NCBI RefSeq assembly: GCF_001507855.1
Contig: NZ_LGEN01000007.1
Coordinates: forward strand, 1-64,000
Direction: 5' to 3'
From: Halomonas sp. 54_146
GTDB lineage: Bacteria; Pseudomonadota; Gammaproteobacteria; Pseudomonadales; Halomonadaceae
Length of the DNA: 64,000 bases
The translations under genes were made by a program, and so were the position numbers. This document shows positions 34,093-42,635 of the stretch, in pieces. Numbering within the stretch: the stretch's first letter is position 1; every line of letters starts with the position of its first letter. Below the pieces are notes generated by a model that was not told the origin of the DNA, searched no databases, and worked only from the letters and a program-made list of their open reading frames with translations.

Positions 34093-34724
34093 TCCCTACT
34101 CACGAACTCACCGGCATGGTGCTCGCAGGCGGTGAAGGTCGCCGAATGGGCGGTCGCGACAAAGGGCTTGAGCCTTTCGCCGGTTTGCCGCTGGTTGCCC
34201 ATTTAGTGAAGCGCTTAGAAGGCCAAGTAGCCGAGCTGCTGGTTAACGCCAACCGCAATGCCGACGCCTACCGGTTGTTTGCTGACCGGGTGATTGCTGA
34301 TCTCGTTATGGAGGGTGCCGAAGGCGGCTTTAAAGGCCCGCTGATGGGGATTTATAGCGGCCTACGCGCGGCAAAAACGCCCTGGCTACTCGTTGTTCCC
34401 TGCGACTCGCCCGCCCTACCCAATGATTTAGTAGCGCGCATGGTGGCCGGCATTGCGTCAGCGAACGGCGAGCATGACATCGCCGTGGCCTTTGACGGCG
34501 AACGGCTGCACCCCGTGGTAGCGTTGCTGCGCACCTCGCTGGCTGATGATCTGGCCGCCACCCTGGCCGAGGGCGAGCGAAAAATCGACCGCTGGTACGC
34601 GCGCCACGGCTGGTGCAAGGTTGATATGTCGGACTGCCCCGATGCCTTCGCCAACCTGAATACCGAGGAAGAAAAGCAACGCCTGGAAAGCGTGTTCATC
34701 GACGCTTCCAAGGAGACACAATGA
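34089..34724 (+). CDS. mobA: Molybdenum cofactor guanylyltransferase MobA
   Basis: A 211-residue MobA, which attaches GMP to molybdopterin to give the bis-MGD cofactor used by DMSO-reductase family enzymes such as the adjacent formate dehydrogenase. The nucleotide-binding LAGGEGRRMGGRDKGL (about 12-27) and the VVPCDSPALP segment with metal-binding Asp are intact. Overlaps fdhD and moeA by 4 bp on each side. Confidence 0.94.
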   Translation: MIPTHELTGMVLAGGEGRRMGGRDKGLEPFAGLPLVAHLVKRLEGQVAELLVNANRNADAYRLFADRVIADLVMEGAEGGFKGPLMGIYSGLRAAKTPWLLVVPCDSPALPNDLVARMVAGIASANGEHDIAVAFDGERLHPVVALLRTSLADDLAATLAEGERKIDRWYARHGWCKVDMSDCPDAFANLNTEEEKQRLESVFIDASKETQ

Positions 34725-35992
34725 CACTTTCCTGCTTTGATTTAGGCGAGCAGATGCTTAGCGTAGACGAGGCGCGCCAAGCACTCGCCACGCTGATTGA
34801 GCGCCCGCTGGGTCGCGAACATATCCCCCTGGCGCAAGCCCATGGCCGCCGTTTGGCAGCCGCCGTGCAGGCACCGATTAACGTGCCGCAAAATACCAAC
34901 GCCGCGATGGATGGCATCGCGCTGGCCTTGCCTCGCGAAGGCGTTGGGGCCAAGCAAACCCATTGGCCGTTGGCCGGTGAGGTGTTGGCCGGGCAGTATC
35001 GCAGCGAATTAGTACCTGCCGGTTACTGCGTGCGTATCACCACCGGCGCGCCATTGCCGCCGGGCACCGATACCGTGGTGATGAGTGAACAGCTGCGCGA
35101 ACCATTAGATGAACAGCCTGAGCATGTGACCATTGACTCTCCTGAGCTCCTCAAACACGGCCAGAACGTGCGCCAGGCCGGTGAGGATATTGCGCTCGGT
35201 GCAACGGCGCTTCCCGCAGGCACGCGGCTCGATGCCGCCTCGCTGGGGCTTTTGGCATCACTGGGGTATGCCGAGGTAGCCGTCTACCAGCGCCCGAAGG
35301 TGGCGATTTTCTCTACCGGCAATGAAGTCACTGCCCCCGGCGAGCCGCTGCCCCAAGCAGGTATTTACGACGCTAATCGCTTTACGCTGATGGGGCTGCT
35401 TAGCGAATATGGTGCAGAGGTTATTGATCTTGGCATTCTGCCAGACGACCTAGCTACTACCCGAACAGCCCTTGGACAGGCCGCCAAACAGAACGACTTG
35501 GTGATTACCAGCGGCGGCGTTTCCGTTGGCCAGGCAGATTTTACCCGCGATGCGCTGGAGCAGTTAGGCCGCTTGGCTTTCTGGCGCGTGGCGCTGCGCC
35601 CGGGCCGGCCAATGGCCTGTGGCTGGCTGGGTGACACACGCACACCGTTTGTTGGCTTGCCCGGTAATCCTGTGGCGGTCATGGTAACCTTTCTGCAGTT
35701 TGTGACAGCGCTGCTCGACCGGCTTCACGAAAGCCCCATATTGCCGCCACGCCGCCTCAGTGCGATTACCGATGACACCTTAAAAAGCCGCCTGAAGCGA
35801 ACTGACTTTATTCGCGGCATTTACCATACTGATGCGAAGGGACAGCTCCACGTGCGCAGCACCGGCGCCCAGGGTTCGGGCATTTTAACCTCGATGGTGG
35901 CTGCTAACTGTTTGATTGAGCTTGCCGATGACCAGGCAGGTGCCCAACCAGGCGAGGTAGTCAGCATCCAACCACTAACGGGATGGCTATGA
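34721..35992 (+). CDS. moeA: Molybdopterin molybdenumtransferase MoeA (second copy)
   Basis: A 423-residue MoeA that is closer to E. coli MoeA than the copy at 22092. Marks are [58 protein letters not shown] and a C-terminal [13 protein letters not shown] and [13 protein letters not shown]. One difference from the first copy is GNE instead of GDE in the STG-x-E motif. Start overlaps mobA and stop overlaps moaA. It probably serves the same pathway; why two are kept is not known. Confidence 0.93.
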   Translation: MTLSCFDLGEQMLSVDEARQALATLIERPLGREHIPLAQAHGRRLAAAVQAPINVPQNTNAAMDGIALALPREGVGAKQTHWPLAGEVLAGQYRSELVPAGYCVRITTGAPLPPGTDTVVMSEQLREPLDEQPEHVTIDSPELLKHGQNVRQAGEDIALGATALPAGTRLDAASLGLLASLGYAEVAVYQRPKVAIFSTGNEVTAPGEPLPQAGIYDANRFTLMGLLSEYGAEVIDLGILPDDLATTRTALGQAAKQNDLVITSGGVSVGQADFTRDALEQLGRLAFWRVALRPGRPMACGWLGDTRTPFVGLPGNPVAVMVTFLQFVTALLDRLHESPILPPRRLSAITDDTLKSRLKRTDFIRGIYHTDAKGQLHVRSTGAQGSGILTSMVAANCLIELADDQAGAQPGEVVSIQPLTGWL

Positions 35993-37011
35993 CCGAGCAA
36001 CGATCCGCACAGCAACGATCTGCACAGCAGCTGATTGACGACTTTGGTCGACGCATTAGTTACGTGCGCATTTCGATAACCGATCGCTGCGATTTCCGCT
36101 GCGTGTACTGCATGAGCGAGGAAATGACCTTTCTGCCCCGCGCCCAAGTACTCACGCTGGAAGAGATCGCCATGGTGGCGCGCGCCTTCACTGAGCTTGG
36201 CGTGGAAAAAATTCGCCTTACCGGCGGCGAGCCGCTGGTGCGCCGCGGCGTAGAACAACTGGTCGATGAAATTGGTGCCCTGCCAGGCCTTAACGACTTC
36301 ACCATGACCACCAACGGTGCCAGCCTGCGTAAGTACGCCAAGCAGCTTTATGCCGGCGGCTTAAGGCGTCTCAATATCAGCCTTGATTCCCTGGATGCCG
36401 AACGCTTCAAGCAGCTCACCCGCACCGGTGATTTATCCAAGGTCATCGACGGCATTCACGCCGCCCAGGAAGCGGGCTTTAAGCGCATCAAGCTCAACGC
36501 GGTGATCTTAAAAGGGCGCAACGACGATGAAGTGATCGATCTGGTCACCTTTGCCCGCCGTGAAGGTCTCGATATCAGCTTTATCGAAGAGATGCCGCTG
36601 GGCGATGTGTCTGACCACTCACGGGCAGAAACTTTTTACTCAAGCGATGACGTACAGGCGCTAATTGAATCCCGTTACCCGCTGATTCCCACGACTGAAA
36701 CCACGCCCGGGCCTTCGCGCTATTTCAAAATGGCCGATAGCGACAGCCGCGTGGGGTTTATCTCGCCCCATAGCCACAATTTCTGCGACACCTGCAACCG
36801 CGTGCGCGTGACCGTAGAAGGCCGTTTGTTGCTGTGTTTAGGCAACGAACACTCGGTGGACCTTCGTGCCGTGCTGCGCCGCCACCCCGGCAATATGCAG
36901 GCGCTGAAAGAGGCGATTATCAACGCCCTGCCGCTGAAGCCGGAACGCCACCATTTCACCACCGATGGCGATGTGCAGGTAGTGCGCTTTATGAACATGA
37001 CGGGGGGCTAA
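35989..37011 (+). CDS. moaA: GTP 3',8-cyclase MoaA
   Basis: A 340-residue radical-SAM enzyme, first step of molybdopterin synthesis. The N-terminal SAM cluster motif CDFRCVYC and C-terminal second cluster [19 protein letters not shown] are present, as is the functional terminal Gly-Gly (MTGG). The start at 35989 gives an ATGA overlap with moeA. The first residues ([13 protein letters not shown]) come from a 15-bp tandem duplication, at 35998-36027, ahead of the conserved [11 protein letters not shown]. MoaC, MoaD and MoaE are not in the window. Confidence 0.94.
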   Translation: MTEQRSAQQRSAQQLIDDFGRRISYVRISITDRCDFRCVYCMSEEMTFLPRAQVLTLEEIAMVARAFTELGVEKIRLTGGEPLVRRGVEQLVDEIGALPGLNDFTMTTNGASLRKYAKQLYAGGLRRLNISLDSLDAERFKQLTRTGDLSKVIDGIHAAQEAGFKRIKLNAVILKGRNDDEVIDLVTFARREGLDISFIEEMPLGDVSDHSRAETFYSSDDVQALIESRYPLIPTTETTPGPSRYFKMADSDSRVGFISPHSHNFCDTCNRVRVTVEGRLLLCLGNEHSVDLRAVLRRHPGNMQALKEAIINALPLKPERHHFTTDGDVQVVRFMNMTGG

Positions 37012-37014
37012 TCG

Positions 37015-38082
37015 TTGGCAGCATCTGAACAGTTGGTAGCATCAACATCAACATCAATATCAGCACCAAAACCAAAAGTACCGGTGCATATCATCACCGG
37101 CTTTTTAGGCAGCGGCAAAACCACGCTTATCCACAGCCTGATTGAGCAGAAGCCTGTGGATGAAAAGTGGGCCATTCTGGTGAATGAGTTTGGTCAAATC
37201 GGTATCGACCAGGCCATGTTTGATGCCCGCGATGACGTGGTCATTAAGGGCCTGCCCGGTGGCTGCCTGTGCTGCCAGCTGGCCTTTGTGCTGCAAGCGG
37301 CGCTGGTTAATTTACTGGCGCGCAGCAAACCCGACCGGGTGATTATCGAACCCTCAGGCCTTGGCCACCCCGCCGGCCTGCTTGATCTGCTGCGCGGCGA
37401 GGCTTTTCGTGACGTGGTCGATGTGCGCGATATTATTGCCACTCTCGACCCCCGCCGCCTGGATGACGCCCGCGCTCTGCAGCACGATACCTTCCGCGAC
37501 CAGCTCGACATGGCCGATGCCGTGGCGATCACCATGCTTGACCACAGCACGCCCGAACAGCTCAACGCTGCCCATACCTTTGTGGCGCAGCGCTGGCCGC
37601 CGCGTAAATGGGTGCAGGAAGCCCCGCAAGGCAAACTGCCGATAACCCTGTTAACCCAAAGCGGAAACGCCGAAGCAAACGATATAAGCGTGCCTGCCCA
37701 CCACCAGCAGCTGGCGGCACCCAGCTTAGCAGTCGCGCCCAGCTTAGAAGGGTCGTTTTTTGATTTTCCGCCCCCGCCCGGCAAACCACAGCGTGAAACC
37801 GGCACGGCGCTGGGCTACACCAGCACAGGGTTGCGCTGGCACCCAAGCGATTGCTTCGATTTGGATCGCCTCGCGGCGTATGTGGGTGAGCTGCCCCGTG
37901 AAGCGCGCATTAAAGGCGTATTCCATACCGACAGCGGCTGGAAACGCCTTAACCGCGCCGATGGTGCGCTGAGCATCGAAAGCAGCGCATGGCGGCAAGA
38001 CTCTCGCTTGGAAGTGATCCTTCCCGATACGCTGGCCACCCCCTGCCTAGCACTCGATGCCTGTATGATCTCAGCGGGCTAA
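37015..38082 (+). CDS. CobW-family (COG0523) GTP-binding metallochaperone-like protein
   Basis: A 355-residue G3E GTPase. P-loop TGFLGSGKTT (about 28-37), the metal-binding GGCLCC motif (CxCC, about 81-86), EPSGLGHP, and a C-terminal CobW_C domain with IKGVFHTDSGWKRLNRADG. The CxCC binds zinc or other transition metals in this family. No ATG exists before the P-loop; TTG at 37015 (or at 37033, or a GTG at 37084) must start it. The first 20 residues are a Ser/Thr/Pro/Lys low-complexity stretch. It follows moaA by three bases, so it belongs to the Moco unit. Metal and client are unknown. Confidence 0.85.
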   Translation: MAASEQLVASTSTSISAPKPKVPVHIITGFLGSGKTTLIHSLIEQKPVDEKWAILVNEFGQIGIDQAMFDARDDVVIKGLPGGCLCCQLAFVLQAALVNLLARSKPDRVIIEPSGLGHPAGLLDLLRGEAFRDVVDVRDIIATLDPRRLDDARALQHDTFRDQLDMADAVAITMLDHSTPEQLNAAHTFVAQRWPPRKWVQEAPQGKLPITLLTQSGNAEANDISVPAHHQQLAAPSLAVAPSLEGSFFDFPPPPGKPQRETGTALGYTSTGLRWHPSDCFDLDRLAAYVGELPREARIKGVFHTDSGWKRLNRADGALSIESSAWRQDSRLEVILPDTLATPCLALDACMISAG

Positions 38083-38083
38083 C

Positions 38084-38109
38084 TGGCTTACACGTGTGGC
38101 TTACACGTG
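38084..38109. repeat. Tandem 13-bp repeat at the end of the PAS-GGDEF-EAL gene
   Basis: TGGCTTACACGTG is repeated directly. The second copy includes the TAA stop of the minus-strand gene (TTA at 38101-38103), so the repeat lies in the 18-base gap between two convergent genes and partly inside one. Confidence 0.75.
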
Positions 38110-40830
38110 CTCGCTGGCTAGGAGCAGCTCCTCAAACTCTTTAACTTCCAAAGGCCGCCCAAACAGGTAGCCTTGATAAGCTCGGCAGTTGTGGGAAAGC
38201 AGCCACGCCTGCTGGGCTTTGGTTTCTACCCCTTCGGCAATGACTTCCAGGTTAAGGCTCTCTGCCATGGCAATCGTACTCTCTACAATCGCCGCGTTGG
38301 CCTGGCTTTCCAGCACTTGTTGAACAAACGATTGATCGATTTTTAATTGATCCAACGGCAGTTGCGCCAGATACGCCAGCGACGAATACCCCGTGCCAAA
38401 ATCATCCAGCGAGAAGCGCACGCCTTTGGCTTTTAGGGCAAGCATTTTATCGCGAGCATCGTCTCGCGCTTCCACAAATAGCGATTCCGTTACTTCCAGT
38501 TTTAAGCGGTGGAGCGGTGCCCGAGTGCGCGAGAAAACGCCTTCTACGCGGGATATAAACGCGTCATCATGAAACTGCAGCGGGCTAATATTGACCGATA
38601 CCGTCAACTCGCGAAGCCGAGGGTGCTGCGCCCAGCGCGCTAATTGATAGCAGGCGTTTTCCAACACCCATTCGCCCACATCGTTAATGAGCCCGGTGCT
38701 TTCCAACAGCGGAATAAACTCGCCGGGCGATACCATGCCGCGCTCTGGGTGCTGCCAGCGCAGCAGTGCTTCTACCCCGGTGATGGTGCCCTGGTGATCC
38801 ACCTGCGGCTGATAATAAAGCAGCCACTGATGATAGGCCTGAGCCAGGCGCAAGTCTGTCTCTAGTTTGACATGAGCCAACAGCTCGGCCTGCATGGAAG
38901 GATCAAAAAAGCACACGCTATTACGGCCATTACTCTTAGCTTGAAAGAGCGCCATATCCACTTGCTGCAGATAATCATCAGCATTGTGCTTATCGCTCAC
39001 CATGATCGTAATACCGATACTGCTGGTGATCGTGACGCTTTCCTCTGCCAGCGCGATGGGTTCAGCAAATGCTGACAGCAACTTATCGGCGATTTTTTTG
39101 GCAAGCTGCGTCGCTTGCCCAACGCTGCTATCAATACTCTCGATTAATACCGCAAACTCATCGCTACCTAAGCGGGCTAACGTATCGGTATCGCGCAACA
39201 TTCGCCCGATGCGCCGCGCAACCCCCTTCAGCAGCTGGTCGCCCATGTAGTGGCCAAGGGTGTCATTGATTTGCTTGAAGTTGTCGATATCAACAAACAG
39301 CAGGGCACCGCAGCGCTGATGGCGATGAATCTCTTTAAGCGCATTTTCCATACGATCCATAAACAGCCGGCGGTTCGCCAACCCCGTTAACGGGTCGTAA
39401 AATGCCAGCTGGTGAATCTCTTGCTCAGCGGCTTTTCGCTCGCGGATATCGCTCATGGTGGCCACGTAGTTAGTGAGTACGCCCTCGGTATTACGCACAG
39501 CACTGATAGACAGCCATTCAGGAAACAGCTCGCCATTCTTGCGCTGGTTCCATATCTCGCCTTCCCAATTGCCAGTAGTGAGCACTTGTTTCCACAAACG
39601 GCGGTAAAATTCTGCGCTTTGTAGCCCCGAGCTAAACATACGCGGGTTGTTACCGATGATTTCGTCTTCGTCATAGCCGGTAATCCGGCTGAAGGTTTCG
39701 TTAACCTTGAGAATCGTGCCCTCTGGGTCGGCAATCAGAATACCTAAATGCGTTTGGAAAGCGGCGGCGGCAATCTGCGCCTCGGCGCGCGCCTGCTCAC
39801 GCTCTTCAATACGTCGCTGCAATTGATACGCCAATGCAATTCGGCTTAAGTGGTGGCGCACGCCCCAAGCGCCTAACAGGGCGATGACCACCATCACCAA
39901 GGTTAAGACCAACGCTCGCTGCCGCCAGCTTGCCAGCAGTTCGTGAAGATCAACGTCTACCACGGCCAGCATGGGAGACTCCCCAACCTTTTGTATGCGC
40001 AGCAGCTGCTTGCGGCCATCAATGTTGGAACGAACACTGATTGACCAAGGCGGCGCGTCGTTTGCCGCCCACTCGGCGGTGTCAACATTGTCAATTTTAC
40101 TGCCGATTGATAACGGCTCACTTGGCACCGGGTGCCTAGCGATTAGCTTTAAATCAGGGTCGACCAGCGTAATGCGCTCACCGTCATAGACTCTCATCTG
40201 CTCCAGCGAGTCGGAAAATACGTCAGGCACAATGCTAGAAATAACCGCACCGGCAAACTCGCCCGTCGGCGTCTCTAACCGCCGGCCGTGGTAAAGGTAG
40301 TAGCGCTGATCGTTTTCAGACCAGTAAAGCGGGGTAATCAGCTCTTCTTGCCCGGCTTGTTTAAGCGCCTCGAATAACGATGTGTCGCTGGTATCAGCCG
40401 GCGTGCGCCATTGACCGCTACCGCTTGCCAGCACGCGGCCTTCAGGGTCTAGCACAGCGATCTTGTCCACCATAGGAATATACAGGGTGAGGTTTTCTAA
40501 CAAGCGCTGAAACGCCTGGGGATTATTGTCATTACCCTCGCCGTCAGGCATGCCCTGCAACTCAAGCAGCTCCGCCAGCCCAAACAACGCTTGGCCACTT
40601 TGTGCAAACACCCCCTTTGCCCACTCGGTCACCACGTTAGCCCGTGCGCTAATGCGCGACTCAGCAGACTCAATTTCTTTCTCATACTGCTCGTTAAGCA
40701 GCCAACCAAATAGCACCATCACGACGAAAAGCGCGAGCAGATATAACGCGACCAAGTTTCTTCGCTGACGGCGGTAGGTAATCGTCGTTTTCAGAGTATT
40801 CTCGTTTATTTCAGAGGGGGGGAGCGACAT
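38101..40830 (-). CDS. Membrane PAS-GGDEF-EAL protein (c-di-GMP turnover)
   Basis: A 909-residue sensor. TM1 at about 27-47; periplasmic sensory domain (CHASE or dCache type) at about 48-300; TM2 at about 305-322; a PAS domain at about 348-465 (ILIADPEGTILKVNETFSRITGY). The GGDEF domain at about 468-635 has the motif RLGSDEF instead of GGDEF. The EAL domain at about 645-900 has intact EALLRW, DDFGTGYSS and the later conserved residues. Likely a phosphodiesterase degrading c-di-GMP; the altered GGDEF may bind GTP or still be active. ATG 40830 (preceded by in-frame GTG at 40833) is the likely start. Monocistronic. Confidence 0.9.
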   Translation of the reverse strand: MSLPPSEINENTLKTTITYRRQRRNLVALYLLALFVVMVLFGWLLNEQYEKEIESAESRISARANVVTEWAKGVFAQSGQALFGLAELLELQGMPDGEGNDNNPQAFQRLLENLTLYIPMVDKIAVLDPEGRVLASGSGQWRTPADTSDTSLFEALKQAGQEELITPLYWSENDQRYYLYHGRRLETPTGEFAGAVISSIVPDVFSDSLEQMRVYDGERITLVDPDLKLIARHPVPSEPLSIGSKIDNVDTAEWAANDAPPWSISVRSNIDGRKQLLRIQKVGESPMLAVVDVDLHELLASWRQRALVLTLVMVVIALLGAWGVRHHLSRIALAYQLQRRIEEREQARAEAQIAAAAFQTHLGILIADPEGTILKVNETFSRITGYDEDEIIGNNPRMFSSGLQSAEFYRRLWKQVLTTGNWEGEIWNQRKNGELFPEWLSISAVRNTEGVLTNYVATMSDIRERKAAEQEIHQLAFYDPLTGLANRRLFMDRMENALKEIHRHQRCGALLFVDIDNFKQINDTLGHYMGDQLLKGVARRIGRMLRDTDTLARLGSDEFAVLIESIDSSVGQATQLAKKIADKLLSAFAEPIALAEESVTITSSIGITIMVSDKHNADDYLQQVDMALFQAKSNGRNSVCFFDPSMQAELLAHVKLETDLRLAQAYHQWLLYYQPQVDHQGTITGVEALLRWQHPERGMVSPGEFIPLLESTGLINDVGEWVLENACYQLARWAQHPRLRELTVSVNISPLQFHDDAFISRVEGVFSRTRAPLHRLKLEVTESLFVEARDDARDKMLALKAKGVRFSLDDFGTGYSSLAYLAQLPLDQLKIDQSFVQQVLESQANAAIVESTIAMAESLNLEVIAEGVETKAQQAWLLSHNCRAYQGYLFGRPLEVKEFEELLLASEHV

Positions 40831-41668
40831 CACGCAGGGGCCTTATCCAGGCATCTCATCAGGACACCTTATACAGTGAAAAAATAACCAGAAAGGATAT
40901 ACCAAACTCATCGATACATAAATTTACTCAATAACAGCGTAGCATTTTAATGATTTATATCAGTTTTTATCACAGGTGATGCATTAAAAAGCGCTAGGTT
41001 ACGCATTAATTGCCTGTCTACCCAGAAATGATTAACACACCGCTAGGCCAAAACACTTAGCTGAACGGTCAATACCCAGCGGCAATGCTGAGAGAAACAG
41101 GCGATGGTAATAAGCCAACGTTGCTAAACGGCGCACTCACGCTCGTTCAGCAAACTGCTTGCGGGAGGGTTTAAAGCCTACCCCTGGCGGCCAGACCAGC
41201 CTTCGTCGTTCAGTGCTGGGTCAATCACGCCGTTACTCAAATAGCCACAGAATAGTGTCTCGCCGCGCACCTGTATTTCACTGTCGACTACTCTGACTAG
41301 CGGCCTGCCGACGACACCCGGTGCAGTGGGAATACCGGTGCAGACCTGGCTGGCCATTTCCGATAGCCCATAGCTGGCTTTCGGCGTCAGGCCTAGGGCT
41401 GACGTCGATATGCAGGAGAATTCCTGGAAAGCAAAGAGGGTGACGATGGCAAACGACTCTGCGGCATGGTGCCCCTAAATCCTTATCGTTATGCTTTAAA
41501 GCAAACAAACGTCTTATTACGTGCCAAGACGGTGGCGTATGCTACGGCGTGAAAGTGTCAGTGTTATCGACAATTAGATTGGATATAAAATTGATTTACA
41601 ACGTAATCGCGTTATTAGCGCACTATTTTTGTTTGGGAGCCCCCGACATTTAAGGATGGAACCACCAC
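40831..41668. other. 838-base non-coding region with a decayed gene fragment
   Basis: Between the PAS-GGDEF-EAL gene (minus) and the LysR gene (plus). The first part, to about 41130, is AT-rich with no frame I can recognise and would hold the promoter of the minus-strand gene. From 41178 to about 41410 the minus strand encodes a fragment of an AMP-binding enzyme (listed separately). The last 150 bases are AT-rich and should hold the LysR-gene promoter. Confidence 0.6.
41178..41412 (-). pseudogene. Remnant of an AMP-binding acyl-CoA synthetase / MenE-like ligase
   Basis: Read on the minus strand from about 41412 to the TAG at 41178-41180, the frame contains ALGLTPKASYGLSEMASQV, then VVGRPL, EIQVRGETLFCGYLSNG and IDPALNDEGW. 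This is the adenylation-domain core of AMP-forming acyl-CoA ligases (the A5-A7 type motifs YG-SE and the RGE-LF-GY-x(10)-GW block), closest in feel to o-succinylbenzoate-CoA ligase MenE. The following TGD motif is lost (GWSGRQG then stop), and the first two thirds of a normal protein are missing upstream. So it is a degraded internal fragment. A different frame (41278-41508, 76 codons) has no such similarity. Confidence 0.75.
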
Positions 41669-42574
41669 ATGCCCACCCTAGGTCAAATGAGCGACTACGA
41701 AATACGTTTAGTACGTATCTTTAAAACGGTTGTAGAGTGCGGGGGCTTCACCGCCGCAGAAACCGCCTTAGGTATTAGCCGCTCGGCCATTAGCCAACAT
41801 ATGAATGATTTAGAGGGCAGGCTGGGCTTTTCACTTTGCCAGCGCGGGCGCGGTGGATTTAGTTTAACCGAAGAGGGAAAAGAGATTTATCAGGCGGGCC
41901 TGACACTGCTGACGGCGCTTGAAACATTTAAGAGCGACGTGAACGCCCTTCACCACAGCATTAAGGGCGAGCTGAATATTGGCATTACCGATAACTTAGT
42001 GACCCTGCCCGACATGCACGTGACGCACGCATTGGCCGAGCTAACTGCTCCCCACCACAGCGTCACGGTCAATATTCACATGGAGCCCTCCGATGCTGTC
42101 ATCCGCGGGGTGATGGACGGTCACTTACAGGTAGGCGTAGTCCCCGCCGTCAACCTACCAACCAGCTTGGAAACGCGCCTGCTTTACGATGAACCTTCCT
42201 ATCTCTACTGCTCAGCCGATCATGCGCTTTATGCACAACCTGATGACGCTATAAGCGCGGCACAGATTGCCCATGCGCCCGCCATTACTCCCCGCTACCC
42301 ACTACCAAGCGATGCACGGAAAGCACACGATACGCTAAATCCACAGGCGTCAGCGTCTGATCGTGAGGGCGCTGCGTTTTTGATTCTCACCGGGCGCTTT
42401 ATCGGCTTTTTGCCGGAACACGTTGCCGCCCAATGGGTGGCAGTGGGAAAGATGCGAGCACTCCGCGCCACCACGCAGTATTACCGTACTCCTTTTGTGT
42501 TGATCACCCGCCATGACCGTCGCCCTAACCGGGTTGTCGATGCTTTTTTGAGTTTTCTCAAACACCCTGAGTAA
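41669..42574 (+). CDS. LysR-family transcriptional regulator
   Basis: A 301-residue LysR regulator. The winged HTH is at about residues 8-68 (FKTVVECGGFTAAETALGIS then RSAISQHMNDLE) and the substrate-binding domain from about 95 to the end. It lies tail-to-tail with the NCS1 transporter gene, with a shared terminator between, and 2.2 kb before the pyrimidine catabolic operon. Control of those genes is plausible, but LysR proteins more often regulate a divergent neighbour. An ATG at 41687 is an alternative start. Confidence 0.88.
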   Translation: MPTLGQMSDYEIRLVRIFKTVVECGGFTAAETALGISRSAISQHMNDLEGRLGFSLCQRGRGGFSLTEEGKEIYQAGLTLLTALETFKSDVNALHHSIKGELNIGITDNLVTLPDMHVTHALAELTAPHHSVTVNIHMEPSDAVIRGVMDGHLQVGVVPAVNLPTSLETRLLYDEPSYLYCSADHALYAQPDDAISAAQIAHAPAITPRYPLPSDARKAHDTLNPQASASDREGAAFLILTGRFIGFLPEHVAAQWVAVGKMRALRATTQYYRTPFVLITRHDRRPNRVVDAFLSFLKHPE

Positions 42575-42578
42575 AACC

Positions 42579-42609
42579 GACAACGCCCAACCAAAGGCTG
42601 GGCGTTGTC
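42579..42609. terminator. Bidirectional terminator between LysR and NCS1 transporter genes
   Basis: An 11-bp perfect stem (GACAACGCCCA with TGGGCGTTGTC) surrounds a 9-base loop. Short T-runs lie on both sides (TTT on plus; GGTTTTAC on minus), in the 61-base gap between convergent genes. Confidence 0.85.
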
Positions 42610-42635
42610 TTTGCTGGTAAAGCGTTAATTAAGCA

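Noticed and set aside
41278-41508. 76-codon minus-strand frame in the gap before the LysR gene
   Set aside because: The neighbouring frame on the same strand carries clear AMP-binding motifs; this one is an accidental frame over the relic.
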